Assembly (NCBI RefSeq): GCF_050589845.1
Contig: NZ_JBNGPA010000016.1
Coordinates: forward strand, 62,001 to 126,000
Direction of reading: 5' to 3'
Origin: Carboxylicivirga agarovorans
Lineage (GTDB): Bacteria; Bacteroidota; Bacteroidia; Bacteroidales; Marinilabiliaceae
DNA: 64,000 bases
Shown here: positions 1 to 8,598 of the stretch, piece after piece
Position numbering within the stretch: the first letter of the stretch is position 1
Layout of the letters: every line of letters starts with the position of its first letter
Translations under genes and position numbers: made by a program
Notes under the pieces: model-generated
The model's input: the letters and a program-made list of their open reading frames with translations, nothing else
The model's database searches: none
Told to the model about the DNA's origin: nothing

Positions 1-1524
1 CCTGATGGTTATCTCATCGGTATTGACGTTATAACCGATAAAACCATGAAATGACAGGTCAATTATTTGCTGACGGACCGGGCTAAGGGGTAAGCCCATA
101 AACTTGGCATACTCTTCGGCTGTAAAGGGCTGACCATGGTAGTACTTATCACAATTGCGCAATCCCTGTAGCGGGTGAATGGCATCCATTCCCTGCAGTC
201 GGTTATAAAACTCTTCCCGAAAGTAGCTGAGCGATTCAAAGAAAGCCTGGTTCTGAGCTGCGCCTGTCAGCATGCGTAAATCAATAAACTGTGAACCAAT
301 TTTCCACCTGATCAGCTCAACGTCCATACTAATGTTATGGAAGGTGTTAAAATACGGGCTAAGTGCCAAACCTTCACCGTTTCGTATCAGGTGCACTTCC
401 TCAAGATCGGCCATGTATTTAAAGATCAGTCCCGGGTGATAGATGAACCCACGATCCATCACAATGGACACTTCGGTATCATTACTCAGTATCTGATCTT
501 TACGAAGGGCGAAATACAGTGATTTAGCAGTTATGAATGTTGTATCATTACGCGATATGGTTATTGAAGCAGGATTTTCATGGGTACCGGCTCCTAAAAA
601 CTTAGCACCATTTTGAGCAAAACCTCCTTCATAATCGATATTAGGGTGGATCTTATCAATTTTAAAACGCTGTTCGCTGGTTACGAATTTTGGATAAATG
701 GTTGATTCAGGTGATGTGATCTGCATCACCTTATGCTCCAACGTTCCATGCAGCGGATAGTCAAAATAATGACGGTTATAGAATTCTACAGAATCTACTT
801 CAAGCCTTGGTTTATCAGCCTTTATCTCATAATCCTTAAAAGTGGCATACACCATTGACGCCTCAAAGCCCGAACGCTCCCAGGTCACTTTCCCGTTTTT
901 GCCAACCCATTTTTTTTCTAAAGGATACAACACCCCCGATGTATTTTCAATAACGATACTGTCTCTCTTTGACACACAAACCAGGTTGGTGTTTCCCACT
1001 ATAAGCGCCAATCGTTTTTTATCCTTATCGTACTCGTAATGGTAGTCGCCCGAACGAGCATACCAGGCCAGTGCAGGAGTTGAATAAACAGCATCAGTCT
1101 CTACCATTCTTTGGCTCAATGCCACGAAGGCCTTCAGGTGACGAAGTGCATAACGTGGTTTGACAAGTAAATCATTTACTGCAGCATGCCAGCTGTCAAA
1201 ACTGTTTTGGGGGTGCCCTGTCTCCTGAAAAGACATGATCGTTGTAATGTAGGTGTGGTAATCGGGGTAAGGGCGGGCTTTCTTTTTTGCCATTTTGTTG
1301 CAGGTAGCCATCATCAGCTCCTGCAACTCTGCATCAGCACCTGTCCAGAACAATTCAAAGGATTCAAGAAACGCTTTAGCCGCCTTTTTATCCGTTGCTC
1401 CTTTAAAAACTTCCTCCATCTCTTCAACAAACATGGCCGCCTGCCCGCTAAACTTGCCCTGCGCGTCTGTCAGTTGTATTCCAATCGTAATAAAAATTAA
1501 TACGGCTAGTAGTCGTTTAATCAT
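1..1524 (-). CDS. Large secreted protein of unknown function, N-terminal 508 residues (C-terminus beyond window)
   Basis: Reading the minus strand from an ATG at 1522-1524 gives 508 sense codons with no stop up to the window edge, so the gene continues to the left. The product begins with MIKRLLAVLIFITIG and a probable signal peptide ending LTDAQ, so it should be exported. The rest is soluble-looking, with mixed alpha/beta composition, many aromatic and charged residues and no motif I recognise. Its start lies 39 bases after the prmA stop on the same strand, so the two may be co-transcribed. All short plus-strand reading frames here are shadows of it. Reading frame and secretion are well supported; function is not assignable. 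Confidence 0.8.
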   Translation of the reverse strand, partial: MIKRLLAVLIFITIGIQLTDAQGKFSGQAAMFVEEMEEVFKGATDKKAAKAFLESFELFWTGADAELQELMMATCNKMAKKKARPYPDYHTYITTIMSFQETGHPQNSFDSWHAAVNDLLVKPRYALRHLKAFVALSQRMVETDAVYSTPALAWYARSGDYHYEYDKDKKRLALIVGNTNLVCVSKRDSIVIENTSGVLYPLEKKWVGKNGKVTWERSGFEASMVYATFKDYEIKADKPRLEVDSVEFYNRHYFDYPLHGTLEHKVMQITSPESTIYPKFVTSEQRFKIDKIHPNIDYEGGFAQNGAKFLGAGTHENPASITISRNDTTFITAKSLYFALRKDQILSNDTEVSIVMDRGFIYHPGLIFKYMADLEEVHLIRNGEGLALSPYFNTFHNISMDVELIRWKIGSQFIDLRMLTGAAQNQAFFESLSYFREEFYNRLQGMDAIHPLQGLRNCDKYYHGQPFTAEEYAKFMGLPLSPVRQQIIDLSFHGFIGYNVNTDEITIR

Positions 1525-1563
1525 ATAATAAAGGTTCTGCTCTGTTGTGTGTGCCCAATTAGT

Positions 1564-2403
1564 TTACCTGGCTTTTATATACGCAAGTGCCGTCCAATTG
1601 TTATCTGTTTTTTGACTTTTTAATTCTAAATTATGCTTGCGGGCTATATTATCAATTGAATCAACATCTTCACTGTAAAAACCGCTAAACAGAATATGCC
1701 CCCCCGGTTTCAGGACTGCTGCATACTTATCCATATCGTTCAATAGGATATTGCGATTGATATTGGCCAATATTAGATCGTACTGCTGCTCATTTAAGAG
1801 GTCGGCTCCACCCAACAGCACATCCATATTAGCAATATTGTTGAGTTTAATATTCTCTAAAGCATTATTGTAGGCCCACTCATCAATGTCAATACCCGTG
1901 ACCTTAGCAGCTCCTTTCTTAGAACATAACATCCCCAAAATAGCCGTTCCACAACCCATATCAAGAACATTCAGATCTTTTACATCCGACTCAAGGATAT
2001 ACTGCACTATCAGACCGGTGGTTTCATGATGTCCGGTTCCGAAACTCATGCGTGGATCAATAATGATTTCATGCTCGGCATTGTGTTCTATTTTATGAAA
2101 TGAACTGCGAATCACACACTTATTAGCAATAACAATAGGCTGAAAAAAGTTCTTCTCCCACTCATCGTTCCAGTTCTGGTCAGCAATGACTTCTGATTGA
2201 AACGATAATTCTATTCCTTCAAGCGGGCACACAATGGCAGATACACTCTCCGAATCATACTGATTACTTGGAATATAGGCATTAAAACCCTTATCATTCT
2301 CTTCAAAACTTTCAAAACCCATCTCGCCCATCTGTGCCATTAATAATTCATTGGCTATCTGGTTTACAGGCATAACAGTTACCTGTACTTTTGTATATTC
2401 CAT
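1564..2403 (-). CDS. prmA: Ribosomal protein L11 methyltransferase
   Basis: PrmA uses S-adenosylmethionine to methylate ribosomal protein L11 in the cytoplasm. The C-terminal half is a class I methyltransferase fold: the family signature DPRMSFGTGHHETT, then motif I VLDMGCGTAILGM, an acidic residue ending strand 2 (GIDID), and ILANINRNIL in the place of the NPPF-like motif. The N-terminal third is the L11-recognition domain. The frame extends 20 codons further upstream (to 2463), but MEYTKVQVTV at 2403 matches the usual PrmA start and gives 279 residues, a normal length for this phylum; the upstream extension is rich in Phe and Lys and unlike the family. The large secreted protein gene follows on the same strand. 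Confidence 0.93.
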   Translation of the reverse strand: MEYTKVQVTVMPVNQIANELLMAQMGEMGFESFEENDKGFNAYIPSNQYDSESVSAIVCPLEGIELSFQSEVIADQNWNDEWEKNFFQPIVIANKCVIRSSFHKIEHNAEHEIIIDPRMSFGTGHHETTGLIVQYILESDVKDLNVLDMGCGTAILGMLCSKKGAAKVTGIDIDEWAYNNALENIKLNNIANMDVLLGGADLLNEQQYDLILANINRNILLNDMDKYAAVLKPGGHILFSGFYSEDVDSIDNIARKHNLELKSQKTDNNWTALAYIKAR

Positions 2404-2712
2404 CTTTCTTTTTTTTTCACAAAAGTATTTAAAAAAGGGATTAACGTGAGTCAGGAATAACATTTCATTATTCCGATTATGTCAAAAGACTGATATCCAG
2501 GGTTTATATTGGAGGACATAACTACCACTGTTATTCATGTAAGTTCAGACGGTTCCTTCATTCATTAGTATAGGTGCTGCCAATGCAGTGGTTCAACAAC
2601 CATCTTTTGAAACTGATGCCTCAAAGCGGCTCTTTATGCATTTACTAGTATTTTTTGCCCCCTGTTAGTTATTGCCTTTCTTAACGGAAACTAATTCAAT
2701 TAGTCTGATTGA
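2404..2712 (-). other. Intergenic region upstream of prmA
   Basis: About 310 bases without a supported gene. It should hold the prmA promoter and the end of the TapB-like transcript. I saw no strong hairpin, no repeat and no clear TAnnTTTG box in it. Confidence 0.4.
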
Positions 2713-3399
2713 TTAAGGTTTTTCGAATTTGGTCAATTCACTGTATCCTACCATCTTTCCCTTCCGGTGAGTTTCTGACCTTACAACACCAACCCCCTCG
2801 GCATACCATTCAACAGAATTGATCGTCATATTGACAAAAGCCTTTGTCACAATGTCCTGCGATATCTTTATACAGTCAAATGTGCCTGCCTCCGTAGTTA
2901 CTTTCTCTTCGGCTAATACTTTCCTGTTTTCAATGCTTACAGTCATATTCATTGGCATAGGACCACCGGTAATTTCCATTCGTATGTACCCGTCTTTCAG
3001 CTTATCACCTACTTCATATGATGAGGGTATATTAATTTCATCCATCAAAAGCTTAACTTCCATGCCTTCATATGCCTCCATCTGTTTTTGATCGAGGTAG
3101 CCACTCATATCAATATAAAAAGTACCATCAACACACTTAAAACTTATATCTGTTTCAACTATTTCGTCTTTCGACTTAGGATCTTCATAAACCTGGTGAA
3201 CTGAAAATGTGGTGTTGTTACCCTTATGCTCAACTGCTGTAACTGTTTGGGTGACGACTCCCACAGTCTTTCCTTTCTTATCGTAATTCCTTATTTCAGT
3301 GACCGTCCCTTCTTCATACGGTATATAAGCCTTGCAGTCCTGGCCATTAGCTGTTAAAAATGGTAAAGCAATAATAATGCTGCACACTAATTTTTTCAT
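2713..3399 (-). CDS. TapB-like (DUF3108-type) secreted protein
   Basis: A 228-residue protein with a clear signal peptide (MKKLVCSIIIALPFLTANGQ, cleavage after NGQ), so it acts in the periplasm or at the outer membrane. The mature part resembles the TapB family of Bacteroidota: a start of the type YIPYEEGTVTEIRNYDKKGK, repeated beta strands, a central hydrophilic loop, and a C-terminal block TEAGTFDCIKISQ followed by VEWYAEGVGVVRSE. That last pattern (extracted from the cell surface, made non-specific, then tested for side-chain sign) is shared with DUF3108 proteins. No enzymatic function is known for the family, and none is visible here. It appears monocistronic. The family assignment rests on recalled motif patterns, not on an alignment. 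Confidence 0.7.
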   Translation of the reverse strand: MKKLVCSIIIALPFLTANGQDCKAYIPYEEGTVTEIRNYDKKGKTVGVVTQTVTAVEHKGNNTTFSVHQVYEDPKSKDEIVETDISFKCVDGTFYIDMSGYLDQKQMEAYEGMEVKLLMDEINIPSSYEVGDKLKDGYIRMEITGGPMPMNMTVSIENRKVLAEEKVTTEAGTFDCIKISQDIVTKAFVNMTINSVEWYAEGVGVVRSETHRKGKMVGYSELTKFEKP

Positions 3400-3761
3400 T
3401 GTAGGTTGGATTAAATTTGATAAATAGGCAATCTAAGTTATGAAGTATTTTTCAGGAGGTAAAGCCCTTAAATCAAAAGTAAATTGACTTCTACTAAAGG
3501 CATTAATTTGATTTCGTTTATATTTCACAGCTTTGATTAAGCTAATAAGTTGAATGACAACTTATAATTTATGAAGGAATAGTACACTATTGCAATTAAG
3601 TTTAAGGAAATTAACCGGATTTTCACATAAAGCGATGAGCAATACCGCTCACAAACAGACATTTATAAGCGGACTGAGGTAGAAATATAATATCGAATTC
3701 AGGTTATTAGCAAATTAAAATTCTTTAAGTATCTTTAGCATGCAACTGTACGCTAACACTA
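3400..3761. other. Divergent intergenic region
   Basis: About 360 AT-rich bases between the divergent TapB-like and histidine kinase genes. It contains a minus-strand TAnnTTTG box (3474-3481) for the first gene and a near-match TATCTTTA (3730-3737) 25 bases before the kinase ATG. No other structure was recognised. Confidence 0.5.
3474..3481 (-). promoter_or_regulatory. Candidate -7 promoter box of the TapB-like gene
   Basis: On the minus strand the bases read TACTTTTG, a match to the Bacteroidota primary sigma factor -7 element TAnnTTTG, 74 bases before the TapB-like start. No clear -33 TTTG partner was found, so this is a moderate call. Confidence 0.35.
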
Positions 3762-6014
3762 ATGACATCAAACCAGACTCGAAGAATACTTCTCCTGTTA
3801 ATCGTTGCATTACTGCAACTTAGCAGCACACTTAAAGCCGACGAACTAAAAGAGATCGTTGTCCTGAATTCGTATCATCCAGGCTTTAAATGGACGTCTG
3901 ACATTAACAGTGCCATTGCAGCGCATTTCAGATACAATCAATCAACCCGCCTTTTCTCAGAGTTTATGGATAGTAAACGGTTTAATTCTGAACCGTATTT
4001 TCAAACCTTATTTGAGCAATACAAATTAAAATACGAAGACCATAAAATCGATGGCATCATTTGCTCTGACAACAGGGCTTTTGATTTTTTTATTGAACAC
4101 GGAAAAGATATCTGGGGAGATATTCCGGCTGTTTTTTGCGGAGTTAATAACATTGATAAGCAACTCGATCTTGTTGATCCGGAGAAACATGCCATTGTTT
4201 ATGAGCTTATTGATGTTAAAGGAACCATTGATCTGATTGAAGATTTACAACCTGAAATTGAAGAGATCGTCGTCATTTCAGATGAGACCTTATCGGGCAA
4301 CATTTTTCTTAACCAATTTATCGATGCCTTTGAAACTGAAAAACGCTCCTACTCCTATCGTATTATTAACAATACGAATCCCGGAGAACTAAAACGAACA
4401 CTGGAGCAGATTCCTTCAAATAACAGGGCCATCTATTTATTGAGTCTGTATACTGAGCGCAATGGCATTCCGAATGAGATGCTGCTTGAAAGCCATTACT
4501 TTTTTGAGCATGTTAATATTCCCATATACAGCAACTGGGATTTCCTGATGCCGAATCTGATCGTAGGGGGGCGAATTTTAAAAGCTGAAGACCAGGGAAA
4601 AATTTCAGCACAACTCATGGAAAAATTGTTATTTGAAAAAGACAATCACCTGCACAATCATCCTGATAACTATACAATTATCGATCACAACGTACTTGAA
4701 AAGTTCGAATTAGAGACGAATGGCCACGAAATGGACATACTCTTTGTCAATGAGCAACTCAATTACATCAAGGCCCATAAGAAAGAGTTAACCATCATCC
4801 TGTCGATACTAATTGTATTTATCTTTATAATCTTATTGCTGGTTAGTGATATCATCAAGCGTAAAAGCGTTGAGATCAGCTTTATTGAAAGTGAGAAACG
4901 TCTTGAACTGGCCATACAGGGGGCTAATGAGGGTCTGTGGGACATCAACCTGGAGAAAAAAAGCATTTTCTTAAATGAGCAGTTCGCTAAACTGTTGGGA
5001 TATCAAACTCCCAGCGAAGTTCAGTTAACTGTTGATACCTGGGAATCGTTTATCTACTCTCAGGACATTGAACAAGTGAAAGAGGCTTACAACCTGCATA
5101 AAGCAGGAAGAGCTGAGGCCTTTCAGTGTGAAGCCAGAATCATCACCAAAAGCAAATCCCTCACCTGGGTGTCCATCCATGGTAAAATTACCGAGCGAAT
5201 TGATAATATGCCCTACAGGGTAACAGGGATTGTTATTGACATCAATAATCAAAAAGCCTTTGAAAGCGAACTGCAAAAGGCGAAGGAAAAAGCAGAAGAA
5301 AGTGACCGTTTAAAGTCGTCGTTTCTGGCCAACATGTCGCATGAGATCCGTACCCCCATGAATGCCATACTTGGCTTCACCGACCTGCTGTTATATGGTC
5401 AGCTTACCCCCAGTGAGCAGCATGAATACATGAATTTAATAAAGCGCAGTGGCGAAAACCTCTTAACACTCATTAATGACATTATTGACATTAGTAAAAT
5501 AGAATCAGACGAACTTAAAATAACCGAAGATGTAATTAATATCAACCAGCTCGTTAGAGAAGTTTATTCAGTGGGTTTAAGTCTGTGTGCGACCCTGAAT
5601 AAAGAAGTTGAGGTGCAACTGAACGGAGGATCAGATAAAGAGTTATTGATCTATACCGATCCACTTCGGGTCTATCAGATTTTACTAAACCTGGTTAGTA
5701 ATGCCATTAAGTTCACCGATAAAGGACTGGTCGAAATAAACTATTCAATCAGCAATGAAGAGCTGTCACTATCGGTAAAAGATACCGGTCCCGGCATTTC
5801 TGAAGAGCATCAAAAGGTTATTTTTGAACGTTTCAGACAAATAGATGAGTCAACCATTAAAAAACATGGAGGAACCGGTTTAGGACTGTCTATTACAAAA
5901 AGTCTTGTTGAGTTGATGAACGGCAGTATTACCATTCATTCACAACCCAATAAAGGAGCGATGTTCTGTGTTAAGCTGCCAATAAAAATTCATCAACATA
6001 CCACCTTCTCATGA
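3762..6014 (+). CDS. Membrane sensor histidine kinase with periplasmic substrate-binding-like domain and PAS domain
   Basis: A 750-residue sensor kinase. Residues 1-26 form a signal sequence; roughly 30-335 resemble the periplasmic ABC-substrate-binding fold (ABC_sub_bind type, IVVLNSYHPGFKWT start); a membrane segment lies near 344-366; a PAS domain spans about 376-500; then HisKA with the phospho-acceptor in MSHEIRTPMN (His527) and HATPase_c with N box LVSNAIKFT (Asn647), DTGPGI, FERFRQ and GGTGLGL. It should autophosphorylate in response to a periplasmic ligand. There is no receiver domain and no response regulator beside it, so its partner lies elsewhere. The rsmE gene follows 55 bases later but has its own promoter box. 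Kinase identity is certain; the ligand is unknown. Confidence 0.93.
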   Translation: MTSNQTRRILLLLIVALLQLSSTLKADELKEIVVLNSYHPGFKWTSDINSAIAAHFRYNQSTRLFSEFMDSKRFNSEPYFQTLFEQYKLKYEDHKIDGIICSDNRAFDFFIEHGKDIWGDIPAVFCGVNNIDKQLDLVDPEKHAIVYELIDVKGTIDLIEDLQPEIEEIVVISDETLSGNIFLNQFIDAFETEKRSYSYRIINNTNPGELKRTLEQIPSNNRAIYLLSLYTERNGIPNEMLLESHYFFEHVNIPIYSNWDFLMPNLIVGGRILKAEDQGKISAQLMEKLLFEKDNHLHNHPDNYTIIDHNVLEKFELETNGHEMDILFVNEQLNYIKAHKKELTIILSILIVFIFIILLLVSDIIKRKSVEISFIESEKRLELAIQGANEGLWDINLEKKSIFLNEQFAKLLGYQTPSEVQLTVDTWESFIYSQDIEQVKEAYNLHKAGRAEAFQCEARIITKSKSLTWVSIHGKITERIDNMPYRVTGIVIDINNQKAFESELQKAKEKAEESDRLKSSFLANMSHEIRTPMNAILGFTDLLLYGQLTPSEQHEYMNLIKRSGENLLTLINDIIDISKIESDELKITEDVININQLVREVYSVGLSLCATLNKEVEVQLNGGSDKELLIYTDPLRVYQILLNLVSNAIKFTDKGLVEINYSISNEELSLSVKDTGPGISEEHQKVIFERFRQIDESTIKKHGGTGLGLSITKSLVELMNGSITIHSQPNKGAMFCVKLPIKIHQHTTFS

Positions 6015-6043
6015 TCATTCTGGTTTAACAAAAGAGCATTTTT

Positions 6044-6051
6044 TATCTTTG
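6044..6051 (+). promoter_or_regulatory. Candidate -7 promoter box of rsmE
   Basis: TATCTTTG fits TAnnTTTG and lies 18 bases before the rsmE ATG, which would give a very short leader. It overlaps an in-frame TTG at 6049, which argues against that TTG being the start codon. Confidence 0.5.
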
Positions 6052-6069
6052 CTCCAAACAACATTCTAT

Positions 6070-6762
6070 ATGGAATTATTCTTCGATCCGGCATTTGACG
6101 GACAAGGCATTTTAAACGAATCAGAAAGCAAACACTGCATCAATGTATTACGCCATAAAGCCGGTGATACAATCACAGTGGCCGATGGCAAAGGCCATTA
6201 TTATAATTGTGAAATAATCAATGCCCATCCTAAAAAGTGTGAGTTGGCTTTAATTGAGAAGCAAACATTTCCAAAGTCAGCATTTGGTATTCATATGGCT
6301 GTGGCCCCTACTAAAAGCATTGACCGCTTTGAGTGGATGGTCGAAAAAGCAATGGAATTGGGCATAAGTGAAATAACTCCTTTACTGTGCCATCACTCTG
6401 AACGAAAAAAAGTAAGAACAGACCGGATTGAACGAGTGGTGGTTGCCGCCATGAAGCAATCTCTCAAGGCTTATTTGCCTGTAATAAATGAACTGACTCC
6501 TTTTGATGAGTTCATAAATAAAAACCACACAAACGGCTTTATAGCTCATTGTTACGACTCAGATAAAACACCATTAAAACAGATCTATGCAACGGGTACA
6601 GACTGCACACTATGCATTGGTCCCGAAGGTGATTTTTCAATTGATGAAGTGGAGATGGCTTCTAAGGCGGGTTTTAAACCAGTATCATTAGGAAACAGTC
6701 GCTTGCGAACAGAAACAGCGGGAGTTGTTGCTTGTCACACAATTCATTTGCTAAATGACTAA
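6070..6762 (+). CDS. rsmE: 16S rRNA (uracil1498-N3)-methyltransferase
   Basis: RsmE methylates U1498 of 16S rRNA using S-adenosylmethionine and has a knotted SPOUT fold. Diagnostic features are the N-terminal SKHCINVLRHKAGD (PUA-like part), the central block FEWMVEKAMELGI, and the C-terminal knot with LCIGPEGDFS, SLGNSRLRTETA and a final conserved helix. From the ATG at 6070 the protein is 230 residues, close to the family norm; the frame could begin at a TTG at 6049, but that lies in the promoter box. The last 8 bases overlap the MtfA-like gene, which suggests translational coupling. Confidence 0.93.
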   Translation: MELFFDPAFDGQGILNESESKHCINVLRHKAGDTITVADGKGHYYNCEIINAHPKKCELALIEKQTFPKSAFGIHMAVAPTKSIDRFEWMVEKAMELGISEITPLLCHHSERKKVRTDRIERVVVAAMKQSLKAYLPVINELTPFDEFINKNHTNGFIAHCYDSDKTPLKQIYATGTDCTLCIGPEGDFSIDEVEMASKAGFKPVSLGNSRLRTETAGVVACHTIHLLND

Positions 6763-8095
6763 AGAGCATTTATATGTCATTTTAATATTTGTTTTTGGCA
6801 TGCTGGTGGCAATGGCGGTAATTGTCAATGCATACCTCAAATTCATACGTACCAATACCATTAATCTCAAGGTGGCTCAGAAGTCTGCCAGGTGGAAGAA
6901 AATAAAAGAAATTCTCCAGGAGCAGTTTTCGTATTACAACCAGCTACCTGACGAGCTTAAAACTGATTTTATCTTACGAACCTATCAGTTCATGCAACGT
7001 CGCAATTGGATCTCATCAAGTAAACCAATTGTGAGCCTTTACCAAAAGACCTTAATTTCGGCCTGTGCAGCACAACTCACATTCGGGTTGAAGCAAATAA
7101 GCTTCGGGCGTTTTAAAACTATATTGATACACGATGATGCTTATTACAACAGGTTCACCCGTAAATACCATCGCGGCGAAGTAAATCAGGCAGGACTGAT
7201 TGTATTGTCGTGGAAACATTTTGAGCAAGGCTATGCCGATACAAAAGACAAAATAAACCTGGGCCTGCACGAAATGGCGCATGCGCTTGATCTGGCCCTG
7301 CATTTATCAGAAGGAAGAAGGTACAATATACACCGCCTGATGGATAAATTCAGACAATCGGCTTTTGATAAAATGATGACTTTACGCCAAAATCCCAATG
7401 GCTTCTTAAGAGAATACGGAAGCTCCAACACCCGGGAATTCTTTTCAGTAGCAGTAGAGCATTTTTTTGAAGCACCGGAGGATTTCAGGGAACAGATGCC
7501 AGAACTGTATTACGAACTTTGCCAGCTACTTAATCAGGACCCATGTAACAAAATATTCAGGGGCTTTCAATCAATCCATAGTCATCAGTTTAGCAATAAT
7601 CTAAGCAAGAAACAGTTGCAGTTGTACAAGCCCAGGATAAACCTGAAACCCAATGTAAATATTATTATACCCTTTGCTTCCTATACTTTACTTGTTGGCC
7701 TGGTTGTACCAATTATAAACCTGTCGGTTAACAGCTGGGATATGATCATCTATGCTTCCCTTTCAACCCTATATCTGGCAGGAATAATCATGATATTTAT
7801 GAGAAAAGGGAAAGAAGTCAGAATATTGAACAGCCATCTGCTCAGTAAAACCTTAATATTTAATAACGATTATTTTACAGTACACCTGAAGAACATTGTC
7901 AATATTAATTTTACCTATATGCTCACTTATTACAGTACTGAAATATCTTACTTTGAAGGTGATGAAATTATGTCGAAACAGCTATCACTATATTACTCAC
8001 CGGCGAGCATAAAAAAGCTGGAGCGATTATTACTCCAGCAAAGCGTTAAAATTAAGCACAACAACAAGTGGCTTAAAAAAGAAGATTACAAATGA
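6755..8095 (+). CDS. MtfA-like (M90 family) zinc peptidase with membrane segments
   Basis: A 446-residue protein whose middle matches the MtfA/M90 peptidase family: the zinc motif HEMAHALD (His172, Glu173, His176) preceded by the conserved pattern ending NLGL and followed by TREFFSVAVEHFFE, which supplies the third metal ligand region. E. coli MtfA is soluble and about 265 residues; this protein adds an N-terminal membrane anchor (LYVILIFVFGMLVAMAVIV) and, after the peptidase, two membrane segments near residues 305-350 and a C-terminal soluble domain of about 90 residues that could be PH-like. It overlaps rsmE by 8 bases and ends directly against the convergent Rrf2 gene. Peptidase activity is likely; substrate unknown. 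Confidence 0.8.
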   Translation: MTKEHLYVILIFVFGMLVAMAVIVNAYLKFIRTNTINLKVAQKSARWKKIKEILQEQFSYYNQLPDELKTDFILRTYQFMQRRNWISSSKPIVSLYQKTLISACAAQLTFGLKQISFGRFKTILIHDDAYYNRFTRKYHRGEVNQAGLIVLSWKHFEQGYADTKDKINLGLHEMAHALDLALHLSEGRRYNIHRLMDKFRQSAFDKMMTLRQNPNGFLREYGSSNTREFFSVAVEHFFEAPEDFREQMPELYYELCQLLNQDPCNKIFRGFQSIHSHQFSNNLSKKQLQLYKPRINLKPNVNIIIPFASYTLLVGLVVPIINLSVNSWDMIIYASLSTLYLAGIIMIFMRKGKEVRILNSHLLSKTLIFNNDYFTVHLKNIVNINFTYMLTYYSTEISYFEGDEIMSKQLSLYYSPASIKKLERLLLQQSVKIKHNNKWLKKEDYK

Positions 8096-8494
8096 TTACA
8101 AGTACTCATTTAAGTAATGACTCTCCATATATTCTTTAAATTCCTTGGTCATATTTCGCGATAAATCACCTAACATACATGTACCTATAATGCAGGCTCG
8201 TTTATCGCCAGGACATGATTGGATAGCTACTTTGCCTTCAATAGCTTCATATATCATTAATAATGATATTTCAGCCGGTTCCTGCTTCAAAACAAATCCA
8301 CCACTTGGTCCGCGGTTCGATGCCACAAAATCCTCTTTTGCCAATCGTTGCATAACTTTGGCAACATGGTGTTTTGAACTATCAATAGCTTCTGATATTT
8401 GATTAACATTAAGCTTTGTTTCGCTTCGTGCAATTAATACCATTGAATGCAAAGCGATAGATGCTGCCTCTGAAAGTGTAACAATTTTTGACAT
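8096..8494 (-). CDS. Rrf2 family transcriptional regulator, probable Fe-S sensor
   Basis: A 132-residue Rrf2-type winged-helix regulator. The HTH is in the first 70 residues (NVNQISEAIDSSKHHVAKVM then GPSGGFVLKQ wing), and a three-cysteine cluster-binding loop appears near residue 95: C-x6-C-x4-C in SCPGDKRACIIGTC. NsrR and IscR carry similar loops that hold a [2Fe-2S] or [4Fe-4S] cluster and sense nitric oxide or iron-sulfur status; the exact spacing here matches neither perfectly. Its stop codon abuts the stop of the MtfA-like gene. Targets cannot be told from the sequence; the phosphofructokinase gene just upstream on the same strand ends in its own terminator. Confidence 0.85.
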   Translation of the reverse strand: MSKIVTLSEAASIALHSMVLIARSETKLNVNQISEAIDSSKHHVAKVMQRLAKEDFVASNRGPSGGFVLKQEPAEISLLMIYEAIEGKVAIQSCPGDKRACIIGTCMLGDLSRNMTKEFKEYMESHYLNEYL

Positions 8495-8537
8495 ATCTTG
8501 ATAAAAAGGAAATTAAATACTCAAATAATTATTTCCG

Positions 8538-8545
8538 CAAAAATA
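8538..8545 (-). promoter_or_regulatory. Candidate -7 promoter box of the Rrf2 gene
   Basis: On the minus strand this is TATTTTTG, 43 bases before the Rrf2 start and only a few bases past the terminator of the upstream pfp gene, so termination and re-initiation are packed into about 45 bases. Confidence 0.45.
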
Positions 8546-8548
8546 GAT

Positions 8549-8580
8549 AAAAAAACCCGTAACGCACTTAGTTACGGGCT
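8549..8580 (-). terminator. Rho-independent terminator of pfp
   Basis: An 8-bp perfect stem (GTTACGGG/CCCGTAAC, arms 8571-8578 and 8556-8563) with a 7-base loop, followed on the minus strand by seven T residues. It lies 20 bases after the pfp stop. Confidence 0.8.
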
Positions 8581-8598
8581 ATAATATTTAAAGGTTAC

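Noticed and set aside
1186..1500. Plus-strand open frame of 104 codons and its overlapping neighbour at 1295-1528
   Set aside because: They are antisense to the long continuous minus-strand frame of the secreted protein at 1-1524 and have a biased shadow composition.
6049..6069. TTG start for rsmE
   Set aside because: The TTG is within the promoter box TATCTTTG; the ATG at 6070 gives the usual family start.
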